64,000 nt of DNA from Desulfuromusa sp. (GCA_016744595.1 JADGEB010000004.1:62001-126000); one strand, 5' to 3'. Shown: positions 25,315 to 34,845, counted from the first letter of the stretch. The notes: generated by a model not told the origin, from the sequence alone. Translations and numbers: made by a program.

Positions 25315-25910
25315 TATGAAATTCCTCCTATTGCCTGACTGAACAAGGTACGCATCGCCTCTTCAGCATCAGATAACGAGCTCAAATATCCAGTATACCA
25401 ACCAGCAAGAAGTCCCAGATAAAGAGAAAAAAAATGGGCTGAAAGATTAAAGACTTCATGTTCCTTTGAAACTTCTCCATTGTCTTGAGCATTACAGATA
25501 AGACCTTCGAGTATATCAAAATAGCGTTGATCGTGAACCTTGGCCTTTTCATTGATTTTGCTGGGAAAAACCATTTCTCGTAACATCTGGCGACCAAATT
25601 CGTGGTCTTTTGTTACAAAAGCAAATTTGATCATGAAAAATTCCATAAGTAGATCAAGTAATGACTTATCAACACTGTTTGACGCCTGTAATCGCGCAAA
25701 TGCCAAATCAAGCTCTTCATCACAATAGTCGATGAATATGTCATTCTTAGTGGTGAAATAACCGTAAATCGTCGTTTTCCCGATACCAGCTTCTTTTGCA
25801 ATATCTTCTATACTGGTTTTTTCAAAGCTCTTTTCTGCAAAAAGCTTAACTGCTGCTGCTTGAATCGCCTGCCTTGTTTCCAGTTTCTTTTGTTCCCTAA
25901 TTCCCGTCAT
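25314..25910 (-). CDS. TetR/AcrR-family repressor of the efflux operon
   Basis: A 198-residue regulator. The N-terminal HTH (about 8-60: KLFAEKSFEKTSIEDIAKEA, GKTTIYGYF) is canonical TetR; the C-terminal helical part binds an inducer. The frame is open to 25952, but the ATG at 25910 has GGAGG 6 bases upstream. The longer version would also place codons over the palindromes that look like its operators. It is first gene of the efflux operon, so autorepression with release by a pump substrate is likely. Confidence 0.92.
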   Translation of the reverse strand: MTGIREQKKLETRQAIQAAAVKLFAEKSFEKTSIEDIAKEAGIGKTTIYGYFTTKNDIFIDYCDEELDLAFARLQASNSVDKSLLDLLMEFFMIKFAFVTKDHEFGRQMLREMVFPSKINEKAKVHDQRYFDILEGLICNAQDNGEVSKEHEVFNLSAHFFSLYLGLLAGWYTGYLSSLSDAEEAMRTLFSQAIGGIS

Positions 25911-25927
25911 AGTCACCTCCGTGAAAT

Positions 25928-25989
25928 CTCGAATCAATTCGAGTTTATACAAACATCACGGTAAGTCAATAAATATCGAACCTGTTCGA
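25928..25989 (-). promoter_or_regulatory. promoter region of the efflux operon with two palindromic operator candidates
   Basis: Two perfect inverted repeats with related halves: CTCGAAT-CA-ATTCGAG (25928-25943) and TCGAAC-CT-GTTCGA (25976-25989), centres 47 bases apart. A TATAAA -10 candidate on the minus strand (25944-25949) abuts the first palindrome. A -35-like element is less clear (TTATTG at 17-base spacing, or TTGACT at 14). The shared TCGAA core suggests two sites for one dimeric repressor, most simply the TetR protein encoded next to them. Confidence 0.65.
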
Positions 25990-26077
25990 AATTTAAGCAG
26001 TATCATTATGCGAACTTAACTATTGCGTCATGATAAAAGATGGATTACCATAGATGTAATATAGAAAGCAGGAAAAT

Positions 26078-26437
26078 ATGGAAAATGAATCTGACAAACC
26101 AAAAGCCGATTCAAGAAAAAATCTACGGGCACCTTTGATTATACAAAAGGTTCATATTGATGGTGAACGTCCAGCTTTTTTTGGCTACAGTAAAAATATC
26201 AGTAAAAGTGGGATGTTTATTTCGACCACCAAGCCAATTCAGGCGGGAGAACAGATTGATTTAGAATTTCAACTCCCCGCTCCATTAACCGGGACAGCTC
26301 GTTGTTGTTGTGAGGTTGTATGGAAGCGGCCACAGGGCACCCACCTGCCCTTTGAACCAGGGATTGGAATGAAATTCATAGATATGCCATTGGAGATATC
26401 TGACCAACTCGATCAGTGGATCAAGGATCAATTATAG
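26078..26437 (+). CDS. PilZ-domain protein (putative c-di-GMP receptor)
   Basis: A 119-residue single-domain protein. The first residues hold the PilZ-like Arg patch (SRKNLRAP, where RxxxR is expected: R18, R22), followed by the strand with SKNISKSGMFIST, which matches the D/NxSxxG motif. The rest is the six-stranded barrel (FQLPAPLTGTARCCCEVVWK). The arginine patch is only partly canonical, so c-di-GMP binding is likely but unproven. AGGA precedes the ATG. It is transcribed away from the efflux operon and ends at a shared terminator with gltX. Confidence 0.82.
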   Translation: MENESDKPKADSRKNLRAPLIIQKVHIDGERPAFFGYSKNISKSGMFISTTKPIQAGEQIDLEFQLPAPLTGTARCCCEVVWKRPQGTHLPFEPGIGMKFIDMPLEISDQLDQWIKDQL

Positions 26438-26469
26438 TTTCATCTTTTCATCCAAAGGAAATACTATAA

Positions 26470-26507
26470 AAAGGCTCGGTAAAGTAGCAACTTACCGAGC
26501 CTTTAAT
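26470..26507. terminator. bidirectional terminator between the PilZ gene and gltX
   Basis: A 13-bp stem AAAGGCTCGGTAA with TTACCGAGCCTTT (26470-26482 and 26492-26504). It has A/T-rich runs on both sides and lies between convergent genes, so it can serve both. Confidence 0.88.
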
Positions 26508-26510
26508 TTA

Positions 26511-27911
26511 TTAAGCGCCTAGGGCTTTAATCGCCTGAGAAATTCTTTGCAGGGAGATTTCTTTACCCAGCACTCTCAACACATCGTAGATCCCGGGGCT
26601 GGGAGCTCCACCAGTCAAGGCAACCCTCAATGGTTGGGCTACTTTACCAAATTTCAATTCAGTCACTTCCATGACTTCGGCAAAAGTGGCCTCTAGCGGT
26701 TCTTCTGTAAAAGAGGTGCAGGCACCTAATTTTTTGAGAAGAAGAGTAAATAATTCTTTTTGCTCTGGCTGCAGAAACTTCTTCTTTGCCTTTTCATCAT
26801 AGCTGACCTGATCAACAAAATAGAATTCAGCACCCGCTGCCATCTCAACCAAAGTTGCTGAACGTTCCTGTAACCCTTTAACGACGTCAATCAGATCTGG
26901 GCCACTAGTAAAATTGATCCCTTTCTCCACGAGAAAAGGCTTCAATAGCTCGGCTAACCGCTGTGAATCTCCAGATTTAATATAATGACTATTAAGCCAA
27001 AGAAGCTTTTCTGGGTTGAATACACCAGCAGAACGTCCAACATTGTCGAGACTGAATTTTTTAAGTAAATCAGCCATACTGAAGATTTCCTCATCTCCAA
27101 ATGACCAACCCAACCGTACCAGATAATTGACCAGTGCTTCGGGAAGATAACCCATGTCCTTATAGACCATGACCGAAGTAGCACCATGTCGCTTCGACAA
27201 ACGTTTTTTATCGGCACCAAGAATCATTGGCACATGAGCAAACTCAGGGATTGAATAGCCCAACGCCTCATAAAGAAGAATCTGTCGCGGGGTATTGTTG
27301 ATATGATCATCACCACGGATGACGAGATTAATTCCCATTTCAGCATCATCTATGACCACAACAAAATTATAGGTTGGTGTCCCATCAGTACGTTGAATGA
27401 TCAAATCATCAAGTTCTTCATGACGGAAGCTGATTGCTCCTTTTATCCGATCAACAAAAGTTGTTTCCTCCCTCCCATCAGGAAGCTTGAACCGGACAAC
27501 ATATGGAGCATCGGGATGATCCATCCGATTGCGGCAAGTGCCATCATATTTCGGTTTGCGCCCCTCCTCCTTGGCTCGTTCACGCTTGGCATCAAGCTCA
27601 TCAGCCGTACAGTAGCAACGGTAGGCCTTCCCCTCGTCGAGTAATTGCTGAACTTTTTGTTTATATAAATCAAACCGATCAGACTGATAAAGCGGCCCTT
27701 CATCGCAAGATAAGCCGAGCCATTCCATAGCATCAAGAATGGCATCAACAGATTCCTGAGTTGAACGGGCAACATCGGTATCCTCAATGCGCAAAACATA
27801 AGTGCCATTTTGGCTTTTAGCCAACAAATAGTTAAACAAAGCCGTTCTAGCTCCACCGATATGGAGATAACCCGTAGGGCTGGGAGCAAAACGGACACGT
27901 AGTTCAGACAT
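26511..27911 (-). CDS. gltX: glutamyl-tRNA synthetase
   Basis: A 466-residue class I aminoacyl-tRNA synthetase charging tRNA-Glu. The HIGH-type motif [18 protein letters not shown] is at about 9-26 and the KMSKS-type [10 protein letters not shown] at about 235. The internal Cys motif [13 protein letters not shown] and ...GTCRN suggest the zinc-binding subset. Length and C-terminal anticodon-binding region are complete. GGAG lies before the ATG. It appears monocistronic or leads no obvious operon, ending at the shared terminator. Confidence 0.96.
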   Translation of the reverse strand: MSELRVRFAPSPTGYLHIGGARTALFNYLLAKSQNGTYVLRIEDTDVARSTQESVDAILDAMEWLGLSCDEGPLYQSDRFDLYKQKVQQLLDEGKAYRCYCTADELDAKRERAKEEGRKPKYDGTCRNRMDHPDAPYVVRFKLPDGREETTFVDRIKGAISFRHEELDDLIIQRTDGTPTYNFVVVIDDAEMGINLVIRGDDHINNTPRQILLYEALGYSIPEFAHVPMILGADKKRLSKRHGATSVMVYKDMGYLPEALVNYLVRLGWSFGDEEIFSMADLLKKFSLDNVGRSAGVFNPEKLLWLNSHYIKSGDSQRLAELLKPFLVEKGINFTSGPDLIDVVKGLQERSATLVEMAAGAEFYFVDQVSYDEKAKKKFLQPEQKELFTLLLKKLGACTSFTEEPLEATFAEVMEVTELKFGKVAQPLRVALTGGAPSPGIYDVLRVLGKEISLQRISQAIKALGA

Positions 27912-27967
27912 GGAGACTCCTCTAAATAAGTATATATTTCTATTCTCTTAAGTTTCTGATTTAGAAA

Positions 27968-28771
27968 CTATTCTAAAGTTAATCCGGCATACCCAACAAC
28001 TCGACTATTATCACCAGTTACTTGTCCAGAATGGGCATAACAAACCAGTCGGCACTCTCTTGCCCCCAGATCGTGAGCAGCTTGCATCACTGTAACGGTC
28101 GGCAATACACCACACATGCTGATCTGATTATCCTCAACAACCCGATAAAGACGCTGTGGATCATAATCTGTCATAGCGTTGATTGCCATAAAATCGAGCT
28201 TCTTAGACATTTCCTCATCACTGAAATGATTCATGTCGGTGCTGGCTAGCAAAAGCACCTCATCTTTCCAGTTCTTTAACACATCAGCAATAGACGAGCC
28301 AAGCTGGAGGCAATCGGCTAAAGACAAGTGTCCCAGAGCAATCGGTACTATCTGCAATTCAGACTGTCGCCGCAGTAAAAAAGGCAACATAACTTCCAAA
28401 GAGTGTTCATATTTATGAGCTTGCTCATCAACCAATAATGGTAAAATCTCAGCTACCAGATGATCACGCAAAATAGTTGCAATTGGAACCTCTCCCAACG
28501 GGGTAGCCCAACTATCGGCACCACTGGCAGCAAGATTATTACCCGCACCATGATGATTAGGTCCAATAAGAATAACCTGTTTTGGTATTTTCGTTGCGGC
28601 GAGAACTTCTCCGATAACTGACCCGGAATAAATGTAGCCAGCATGAGGAACAATCAGGCCTTTAACGTTTCGTGGTTCGATCACAACATCCAATAAAGAA
28701 TCAAGTTGAGTTAGTAACTCATCAGGGTTAGCAGGATAAAAACTCCCCGCAACTGCTGGTTGGCGTATCAT
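27968..28771 (-). CDS. MEMO1-family protein (AmmeMemoRadiSam system protein B type)
   Basis: A 267-residue protein of the MEMO family, related in fold to class III extradiol dioxygenases. Conserved segments: MIRQPAVAGSFYPANPDEL at the start, VPHAGYIYSG (about 42), IGPNHHGAG, ASTDMNHF (about 176) and CYAHSGQV near the end; the histidines cluster as a metal-like site. Many bacteria encode it with AMMECR1 and a radical-SAM protein, but neither lies next to it here. Its molecular function is unsettled. The ribosome site GGAG overlaps the stop of the upstream transporter gene. Confidence 0.88.
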   Translation of the reverse strand: MIRQPAVAGSFYPANPDELLTQLDSLLDVVIEPRNVKGLIVPHAGYIYSGSVIGEVLAATKIPKQVILIGPNHHGAGNNLAASGADSWATPLGEVPIATILRDHLVAEILPLLVDEQAHKYEHSLEVMLPFLLRRQSELQIVPIALGHLSLADCLQLGSSIADVLKNWKDEVLLLASTDMNHFSDEEMSKKLDFMAINAMTDYDPQRLYRVVEDNQISMCGVLPTVTVMQAAHDLGARECRLVCYAHSGQVTGDNSRVVGYAGLTLE

Positions 28772-28780
28772 CTGATTCTC

Positions 28781-29596
28781 CTACAGTTGGAGTAAAATTT
28801 TGAGACCAACGATCATTAATAATATAGAGAATATTTTTACCAACTTCGTTTGACTGGTGCGGCTGGCCCATTTAACTCCAATTCTGGCAAATATAATAGT
28901 TAATGGAGCAACTAACAATGCAACCAATAAATTAACATAACCAAGTGAGAATGGTATGGATCCAACATTTTGCATGCCGTACCAAATGTAACAGCTGACC
29001 GCCGAAAGAGAAGAAACAACAATTAATGCACTCGAATTTCCAACAGCTAAATGAATTGGCAATTGGAGAACCATCAGCATCAGTGGCACAGCAATAACAC
29101 CGCCCCCCATACCAAAGAAAGCAGAAAAGAGTCCACCTGCAAAACCAACCAGCAATAGAGCAAGGCGGTTAGCCCTTTCCAGGTTTTCTGGTGGAATATA
29201 CGGTTTATAAAATAGTAATTTCAAACTGATGGTAATCTGCATCAATCCAAAACACATTTTTAGCTTTTCTCCAGGCAGTACTGCCGCAATCGAAGATCCG
29301 AGAAGAGAGCCAAAGACTCCACCAACAGCGAGAAAGACAACCATATGCCAATCGACATTGCCACGCTTCCGATGCCCCAAGGTGCTGCTGATTGCAGTTG
29401 GGAGAATGATAGCGAGACTGGTACCAAATGCGGTATGAACTATCAATTCAGGAGAAAAGCCAGCAACAGAGAATAACCAGAGGAAAAGAGGAACCAGAAT
29501 GACTCCTCCACCGATCCCCAATAATCCAGCTAAAAAACCGGCAAAGGAGCCCATGATCAAGGTCAGAATGATTATTTGTGGGGAGAAGAGATCCAT
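28781..29596 (-). CDS. TSUP-family transporter (TauE/SafE)
   Basis: A 271-residue integral membrane protein with about eight hydrophobic helices. The two repeated signatures of the TSUP family are visible: GFLAGLLGIGGGVILVPLF (about 19) and GLFSAFFGMGGGVIAVPLM (about 155). Members export or take up sulfite, sulfoacetate or other small organic anions; the substrate cannot be predicted here. It ends 9 bases before the MEMO-family start, so the two are one transcription unit. Confidence 0.88.
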   Translation of the reverse strand: MDLFSPQIIILTLIMGSFAGFLAGLLGIGGGVILVPLFLWLFSVAGFSPELIVHTAFGTSLAIILPTAISSTLGHRKRGNVDWHMVVFLAVGGVFGSLLGSSIAAVLPGEKLKMCFGLMQITISLKLLFYKPYIPPENLERANRLALLLVGFAGGLFSAFFGMGGGVIAVPLMLMVLQLPIHLAVGNSSALIVVSSLSAVSCYIWYGMQNVGSIPFSLGYVNLLVALLVAPLTIIFARIGVKWASRTSQTKLVKIFSILLMIVGLKILLQL

Positions 29597-29654
29597 AAAT
29601 TGATGGTCTCACAATAAATTGATTAATATACAGGCTAAACAAAGATTTTAACCA

Positions 29655-29750
29655 TCGAGGTGTAGTGATTTTTCAGGGGTAAAAGCATACATATGTATGT
29701 CAGAATCCTAAAAACAATTGTAACGCCGGTGATCGAAATGTTTGCGATGC
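29655..29750 (+). repeat. interspersed repeat, copy A
   Basis: A degenerate copy of a roughly 95-base sequence also found at 35811-35908 in the same orientation. Shared blocks: AGGTG.AGT, TTTTTCAGG.G, GTATGT.A, then AAAA.C and a closing TTTGCGA.GC. It contains a small palindrome (CATACATATGTATG). It sits between the TSUP promoter region and the tRNA-Cys terminator, in non-coding DNA. Confidence 0.5.
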
Positions 29751-29751
29751 C

Positions 29752-29788
29752 AAAAAAAAGAGTGCCAACCGTAATTGGCTGGCACTCT
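29752..29788 (-). terminator. terminator of tRNA-Cys
   Basis: A stem AGAGTGCCA (29759-29767) with TGGCACTCT (29780-29788). The minus strand runs into eight T after the hairpin. It starts 6 bases after the tRNA-Cys 3' end. Confidence 0.88.
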
Positions 29789-29794
29789 GAATAT

Positions 29795-29868
29795 TGGAGG
29801 CCCCGAGCAGATTCGAACTGCTGATAAAGGTGTTGCAGACCTCTGCCTTACCACTTGGCGACGGGGCC
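29795..29868 (-). tRNA. tRNA-Cys (anticodon GCA)
   Basis: A 74-base tRNA with encoded CCA (29795-29797). Acceptor GGCCCCG pairs with CGGGGCC, discriminator T. The anticodon arm GAGGT/ACCTT encloses CTGCAAC, giving GCA. The T arm has AGTTCGAATCT. Confidence 0.97.
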
Positions 29869-29995
29869 GTTAAACGCTGATTTAACGTGCGCTTTGAAGT
29901 ACCAAATCGACCCTGAGGTGTCAAGAGGAAAATCATCCAGAACCCGTTCATTTTTACTAACATTAACTAACCACAACGCTGGAAACTTGGTTTCT

Positions 29996-31369
29996 CTACT
30001 TTATCCAGCTGATTTGGTAGATAGCATCAGCACGATCATCACTCAAGTAGAGGTTACCGTCGGGGCCAACGATTGGTGCTACAGGTCTTCCCCAAATTTC
30101 ACCGTTGATCATCCAGCCACGTAAAAATTCTTTTCCAACATTGCTCATTTGCTGATTTTGATGTGCGACCCTTGCTAATTTATAACCAGTTGGTTCACTG
30201 CGATTCCAGGAGCCATGAAAGGCGACATAAAGACTGTCCACATATTCCTCCGGGGCGCTTAAGCCGTCACCAAATGTAATTCCAAGTGGGGCTGAATGGG
30301 CTGGCAAGTTAACGAAACTTGGAAGCGTTTCACGACAGCGCTCAGAAGAACCTAGTTGTGGGTCAGGAACCTGATCCCCATAGCAGTAGGGCCAACCGTA
30401 ATCTCCGCCTTCATTAATCTGATTAATCTCATCAGGAGGCAACTGATCTCCTAAGTTATCGCGTCCATTATCACTCCCCCAGAGCGTTTGCCCATCTGGA
30501 GAAAAAGCCAACCCGACTGTATTTCTCAAACCTCGTGCAAAAATTGAAGATTCACCAGTTATAGGGTTAACCCTCAAAACAGTCGCACGTCTAGGATCTT
30601 TCTCTTCACAAGCATTACACTGAGATCCAACAGACAGATAAAGCAAACCATCTTTTCCTCGTGCAAGAGTCCTGGTCCAGTGACCGCCATCATCAGGCAA
30701 ATCATCCAGCACAATACGAACTTCATCTACCTGAGCATCCTGATTTGTATCTTTTAGCTCTAATACATTTCCTGTCTCTGCAACATACAGATGACCGTCA
30801 CTCCACACTAGTCCATGAGGTCGATCCATCCCCACATGATAAAGGATTGGCTGATCAGCAAAACCGTCATTGTCAGTATCACGCAACAGATAGACCGCTC
30901 CAAGCATGGGTATACTGACATAAAGATTACCCGCGGGATCAAATGTCATCATTCTGGCAGGACCAGGCAATCGGGTAAAAAGATGTATTTTTACATCTGC
31001 AAATGCTTCAAGGACATGGGGCTCCGCAAAAATACCGACACGATCTGTATCCCTGACAATCACAGGTATAATCTTCCCTCTTTCAATGTTCTCTTGTAGC
31101 CGATTCTGAAATGCTGAGAGACTGATAGTGCTACCCGGGTAGAACTGATTTGTCAGGATAACCGCCATTAAAGCAGTCAACACCAGAGTTAAAGCCATCA
31201 ACTTACGACTAACAGCTTTCAGGACAACTCCCATGCCGACGCCAAGGAAGAATGTTGGCACGAGAACATAAAAGGTGCTGCTCTGCGGCGTGCTACCAAG
31301 CAAAAAAGCACTCAGCCACCCAACCAGCAACATGAGACAACCTAAAGTTAATAGAAGTTGTTTCTTCAT
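29996..31369 (-). CDS. membrane-anchored glucose/sorbosone dehydrogenase-like beta-propeller protein
   Basis: A 457-residue protein. Three hydrophobic helices occupy about the first 90 residues (near 4-24, 33-55 and 56-72). The rest is a six-bladed propeller of the GSDH (PQQ-dependent sugar dehydrogenase / sorbosone dehydrogenase) family: RPHGLVWSDGHLYVAETG, DDGGHWTRTLARGKDGLLYL, the GSQCNACEEKDPRRATV stretch, GLRNTVGLAFSPDG, and INEGGDYGWPYCYG. Family members oxidise sugars with PQQ in the periplasm. PQQ use and substrate here are unproven, and no PQQ genes are in view. It follows the phosphopantetheinyl transferase gene by 98 bases with no clear terminator. Confidence 0.82.
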   Translation of the reverse strand: MKKQLLLTLGCLMLLVGWLSAFLLGSTPQSSTFYVLVPTFFLGVGMGVVLKAVSRKLMALTLVLTALMAVILTNQFYPGSTISLSAFQNRLQENIERGKIIPVIVRDTDRVGIFAEPHVLEAFADVKIHLFTRLPGPARMMTFDPAGNLYVSIPMLGAVYLLRDTDNDGFADQPILYHVGMDRPHGLVWSDGHLYVAETGNVLELKDTNQDAQVDEVRIVLDDLPDDGGHWTRTLARGKDGLLYLSVGSQCNACEEKDPRRATVLRVNPITGESSIFARGLRNTVGLAFSPDGQTLWGSDNGRDNLGDQLPPDEINQINEGGDYGWPYCYGDQVPDPQLGSSERCRETLPSFVNLPAHSAPLGITFGDGLSAPEEYVDSLYVAFHGSWNRSEPTGYKLARVAHQNQQMSNVGKEFLRGWMINGEIWGRPVAPIVGPDGNLYLSDDRADAIYQISWIK

Positions 31370-31467
31370 CGGCAGAAACCATCATTGTTTGTATCGACTG
31401 ACATCTGTGTAAAGAATACCATAGTCTGAGATAAAGACTTAAACTGAGCTCGCAGTCTATCGAACTA

Positions 31468-32187
31468 TCAATGAACTAGCTGCGAGGAATGGTCAAATTC
31501 CGGGAAATGAAATCGGTGGATGGATTTATTTATTTTTTGTGTCGCAACGCAGCAGATGAAATCGGGCGCTATCGGGAACATTCTTATTGGCCATTCTTTT
31601 TTTCCATCTTCAGAAGAAACTGGCCTTACTTGAAACCCTGAACCTTCCAATTTCAACCTGGCTTCTTTTTGGATCCAGAGACGATAAAACCCCCTCCGTT
31701 GCCTTTCAGACGGGTATTGAGCCAATTGTTGTTTTTCATGCTCATCGAAATATCGATCCGCCAATTGAACATAATTCAGCTCTGATTCAATTTTCTCAAT
31801 ATCAATTCCGACAGCTAAGCTTTTTGCAACAGCCAATACACCCCAATCCCCAGCATGGGACAAATTAAATGACAATACGGGATGAATCGATTCAGCTAGA
31901 GCAGGTTTACCATAATTATTGTATTGAAATTTGATTTGACGGGAAGTTATTTTTTGATAATTGCCTAAAATTTGCCTCAAATAAGCCCTTGCCACAATAA
32001 ATTGTTTTGTTTTCCGCAAATCTAACAAACGATTCGCTCGTACTATTTCATCCGGAGCCAACAGGTTTTTCAATCTACTCACTTCAGGTTCTGAACAGTC
32101 CAAACTGAACCGCCACAGGTGAAGTTCCTGGTCTTTGAGTGCAATTTCATCCGGCGAGTCCCGCCAACAGGTGATCTCACATGTCAC
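31468..32187 (-). CDS. pfaE: 4'-phosphopantetheinyl transferase (Sfp/PfaE type)
   Basis: About 239 residues. It activates acyl carrier proteins by moving phosphopantetheine from CoA to a serine. Core motifs: NYGKPAL, LSFNLSHAGDWGVLA, VGIDIEKIE near 127 (magnesium ligands) and FYRLWIQKEARLKLEG near 170. The frame is open to 32283, but that would overlap oleD by 95 bases. I chose the GTG at 32187, 2 bases past the oleD stop, with AAGGG 8 bases upstream. As last gene of the pfa-ole train its obvious clients are the four ACP domains of PfaA. Confidence 0.9.
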   Translation of the reverse strand: MTCEITCWRDSPDEIALKDQELHLWRFSLDCSEPEVSRLKNLLAPDEIVRANRLLDLRKTKQFIVARAYLRQILGNYQKITSRQIKFQYNNYGKPALAESIHPVLSFNLSHAGDWGVLAVAKSLAVGIDIEKIESELNYVQLADRYFDEHEKQQLAQYPSERQRRGFYRLWIQKEARLKLEGSGFQVRPVSSEDGKKEWPIRMFPIAPDFICCVATQKINKSIHRFHFPEFDHSSQLVH

Positions 32188-32188
32188 A

Positions 32189-33181
32189 TCAGCGCCCTTG
32201 CTGCAACCAACTTTGTAAACGTTTGAGCCCTTCATCAATAGCAATCTCGGGACAGTAACCGAAATCTTCCTTTGCAGCAGCAAGATCGAACCAGTGAGCT
32301 GTCGATAGCTCTTTTGCTACAAATTTGGTCATCCGCGGCTCACCAGGCAATTTTAAAAGACGATAAAATGATTCCATAAAGGAGCCAACAAACAAGGCTA
32401 ATTGGGGCGAAATTGATTTCATTACTGGGGAAACGCCCCCAGCCGCAAGTATCCGGTTGATAATATCCCACAAAGGTAGCGGTTCATCGTTTGAAATAAA
32501 ATAAACTTTCCCTGCAACCACTGAACCGATCGCAAGTTTTTCAGCGGCCTGCACATGCGCCAAAGCAGCGTTATCAATATAAACAGTATCAACCAGACAG
32601 GGGCGATCTCCGATCCGACGCAAAGCTCCAGCCTTGCCCCGCTCTAGAATCCGTGGCACCAAATGGTTGTCTTCCGGCCCCCAGATCAGATGTGGGCGCA
32701 GTGCAACAGTAGACAGTGAAGTGTCGTTAGCTGCAAGAACAAGCTGTTCAGCTTCGGCCTTGGTCTGCGGGTACCAAGAAAGGTAATGATCGGGGTAAGG
32801 GGTTGATTCATCAATCCCCTCCATATCAGTACCATCAAAAACCACGCTGGGAGAACTGGTATAAACGAGTCGGGAAACACTGCATTTTCTACAAGCTTGA
32901 ATGACATTTCTAGTCCCAATAACATTTGGCTGGTAAAAATCATCGTAACTGCCCCAAACACCAGCTTTAGCAGCAACATGATAAACCAGGTCACATCCAT
33001 TAACAGCTTTTGTGACAGCATGTATATCACTCAAATCACCGACAATTTGTTCAACTCCAAAGGCTGTCAATTGGGGGTAAATATTTCGTGAAAAAGAACA
33101 GATAGTTATATTTTGCTGAAGTAATACTTTAATAATTGCTTTGCCGAGAAAACCGCCACCACCAGTAACCAGAACTTTCAT
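32189..33181 (-). CDS. oleD: OleD, NADPH-dependent 2-alkyl-3-ketoalkanoate reductase
   Basis: A 330-residue short-chain (extended) dehydrogenase. It has the Rossmann motif VTGGGGFLGKAI at about 5-16, VYHVAAKAGVWG near 68-79, a Ser (TSSPSV) and the catalytic YPQTK near 137-141. In olefin biosynthesis it reduces the beta-keto acid made by OleA to a beta-hydroxy acid. It overlaps the oleC stop by 4 bases (ATGA-type coupling). Alone it could be any 3-beta-HSD-like epimerase; the oleABCD order makes the call firm. Confidence 0.92.
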   Translation of the reverse strand: MKVLVTGGGGFLGKAIIKVLLQQNITICSFSRNIYPQLTAFGVEQIVGDLSDIHAVTKAVNGCDLVYHVAAKAGVWGSYDDFYQPNVIGTRNVIQACRKCSVSRLVYTSSPSVVFDGTDMEGIDESTPYPDHYLSWYPQTKAEAEQLVLAANDTSLSTVALRPHLIWGPEDNHLVPRILERGKAGALRRIGDRPCLVDTVYIDNAALAHVQAAEKLAIGSVVAGKVYFISNDEPLPLWDIINRILAAGGVSPVMKSISPQLALFVGSFMESFYRLLKLPGEPRMTKFVAKELSTAHWFDLAAAKEDFGYCPEIAIDEGLKRLQSWLQQGR

Positions 33182-34845
33182 CGGAGTTTCTCCTTAGCCC
33201 AGACTGCAAGCTTTTCCCGAAAGATTTTTGCATTATGTCGAATATCAACGGGAAAAGCGGGATGAATCAGAAAACGATGAATACTTTTTGTCAATTTATT
33301 GGCCTTGGCAATCCTCTGTAATTCATCAACAAGTTGATCCTGCTCTTGTTGACTCATATTCTTTTCTAACTCGACACAAACCACGGGTTTCGTTTCATCA
33401 TCCATACTAATACCGACCAACGCAGTACGAAAAACTTTATCATGGGCATTGAAAATTGCTTCACAAGGAATTGTAAACAGCGTTCTCGATTCCGTTACAA
33501 CACGATGCGTCTTGCGTCCACAAAACCAGATCCGTCCATGCTCATCTCGATAACCGAGGTCTCCCATCCGGTGAAAGAAATCACCTTGGTCAGAAACTGA
33601 AATTTTTGCCAACCGGGTCGATTCAGTGCGATTGTGATAACTACGGGTCACCTGTGGCCCTTTGACTACAATTTCACCAATTTCTCCGTCAGCAACCTTT
33701 AAATCATCTTTCCAGATAGGAATGTCCTGATCATCAATTTGAATAATTTCAAGCTGAATACTGGGAACTGGAAAACCAATACAAACACCCTTCCCCTGAT
33801 CAGTAGCAACACGAGTTTCCTGAAGAATGATTTCACTGCCGATAGAACAAACAGGTAGAGATTCGGTCGCACCGTAGGGAGTAAATACCTGAACCCCAGG
33901 ATTGACCATTTCAACAAACCGCTCAAGAACCACTGCCGGAACCGGTGCGCCTGCTGAAATAGCCCTCTTTAGAGATGGGAGTTTAATTTTATTTTCTTTC
34001 CCATATTGAGCAACCCTCCGTATCAATGCCGGGGAACCAAACATGGTGGTAACTTCAAAACGCTTGATCGCAGCAATAATCTTTGCGGGATCAACTGAAC
34101 CAGGTCGGGTAAAATCCATCTCCGGAATAACTGACGTCATCCCCAGTGCCGGAGCAAAAAGAGCAAACAAAGGAAAAGTCGGCAGATCGATTTCTCCGGG
34201 TGTAATCTGATAGATTTCCCTTAAAGCATCAACCTGTGCGATAAAGTTGCCATGACTATAAACTGCCCCCTTAGGGACACCAGTACTGCCGCTGGTAAAC
34301 AATATTGCAGCAGTTTCATCAGCCTCAGTATGGGTTGTATCATAGTGATGACATTGGGAAATCGGCTTAATCAATTTAGCTAGTGTTGTTCCTCCCCAGA
34401 ACCGACAGGAGCCGACGGTCAAGATCACTTTAAGGCTCTCTTTTCCCCAGCCAAGCAACAATCTGGCAAGCTGCGCCTTGGGTATGCCGATGAAAGCTTC
34501 TGGCTCAGCCTCTGCTAGACAAACCTTGAGGTTTTTTATACCCATTCCCGGGTCAATTAGTACAGGCACCGCGCCAACCTTAAAAAGGGCGAATGTCAGC
34601 GCAAAGAAATCAAGGCTTGGATTAACCATAAGAACAGTGCGTACGCCACGGCTAATACCTAGCGATTCTAAGCCGGTTGCAATTCGATTGCTCTGCTGAT
34701 CAAGTTGAGCGTAAGTATAGGTTTGATAGATTGGCTGGTTATTTTTACCCTGCCTACAGGGGAAGTGAACTGCTGCTGTAGAGGGCTGTTTTGCAGCCAT
34801 AGCGGGCAGATGAGCAGCAACATTGTAGCTTTGAGGTCCCAACAT
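33178..34845 (-). CDS. oleC: OleC, beta-lactone synthetase (AMP-forming family)
   Basis: A 555-residue member of the ANL adenylating superfamily. The P-loop-like AAILFTSGSTGVPKGAVYSHG is near 182, TPYGATESLP near 318 and MGDLGYRDEHGRIWFCGR near 423, with a C-terminal lid lacking the usual strong PxTxSGKxxR ending (it reads HNAKIFREKLAVWA). OleC uses ATP to close a beta-hydroxy acid into a beta-lactone. It is separate from OleB here, unlike the fused OleBC of some actinobacteria. Spacing of 3 bases after oleB and overlap with oleD fit one operon. Confidence 0.92.
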   Translation of the reverse strand: MLGPQSYNVAAHLPAMAAKQPSTAAVHFPCRQGKNNQPIYQTYTYAQLDQQSNRIATGLESLGISRGVRTVLMVNPSLDFFALTFALFKVGAVPVLIDPGMGIKNLKVCLAEAEPEAFIGIPKAQLARLLLGWGKESLKVILTVGSCRFWGGTTLAKLIKPISQCHHYDTTHTEADETAAILFTSGSTGVPKGAVYSHGNFIAQVDALREIYQITPGEIDLPTFPLFALFAPALGMTSVIPEMDFTRPGSVDPAKIIAAIKRFEVTTMFGSPALIRRVAQYGKENKIKLPSLKRAISAGAPVPAVVLERFVEMVNPGVQVFTPYGATESLPVCSIGSEIILQETRVATDQGKGVCIGFPVPSIQLEIIQIDDQDIPIWKDDLKVADGEIGEIVVKGPQVTRSYHNRTESTRLAKISVSDQGDFFHRMGDLGYRDEHGRIWFCGRKTHRVVTESRTLFTIPCEAIFNAHDKVFRTALVGISMDDETKPVVCVELEKNMSQQEQDQLVDELQRIAKANKLTKSIHRFLIHPAFPVDIRHNAKIFREKLAVWAKEKLR

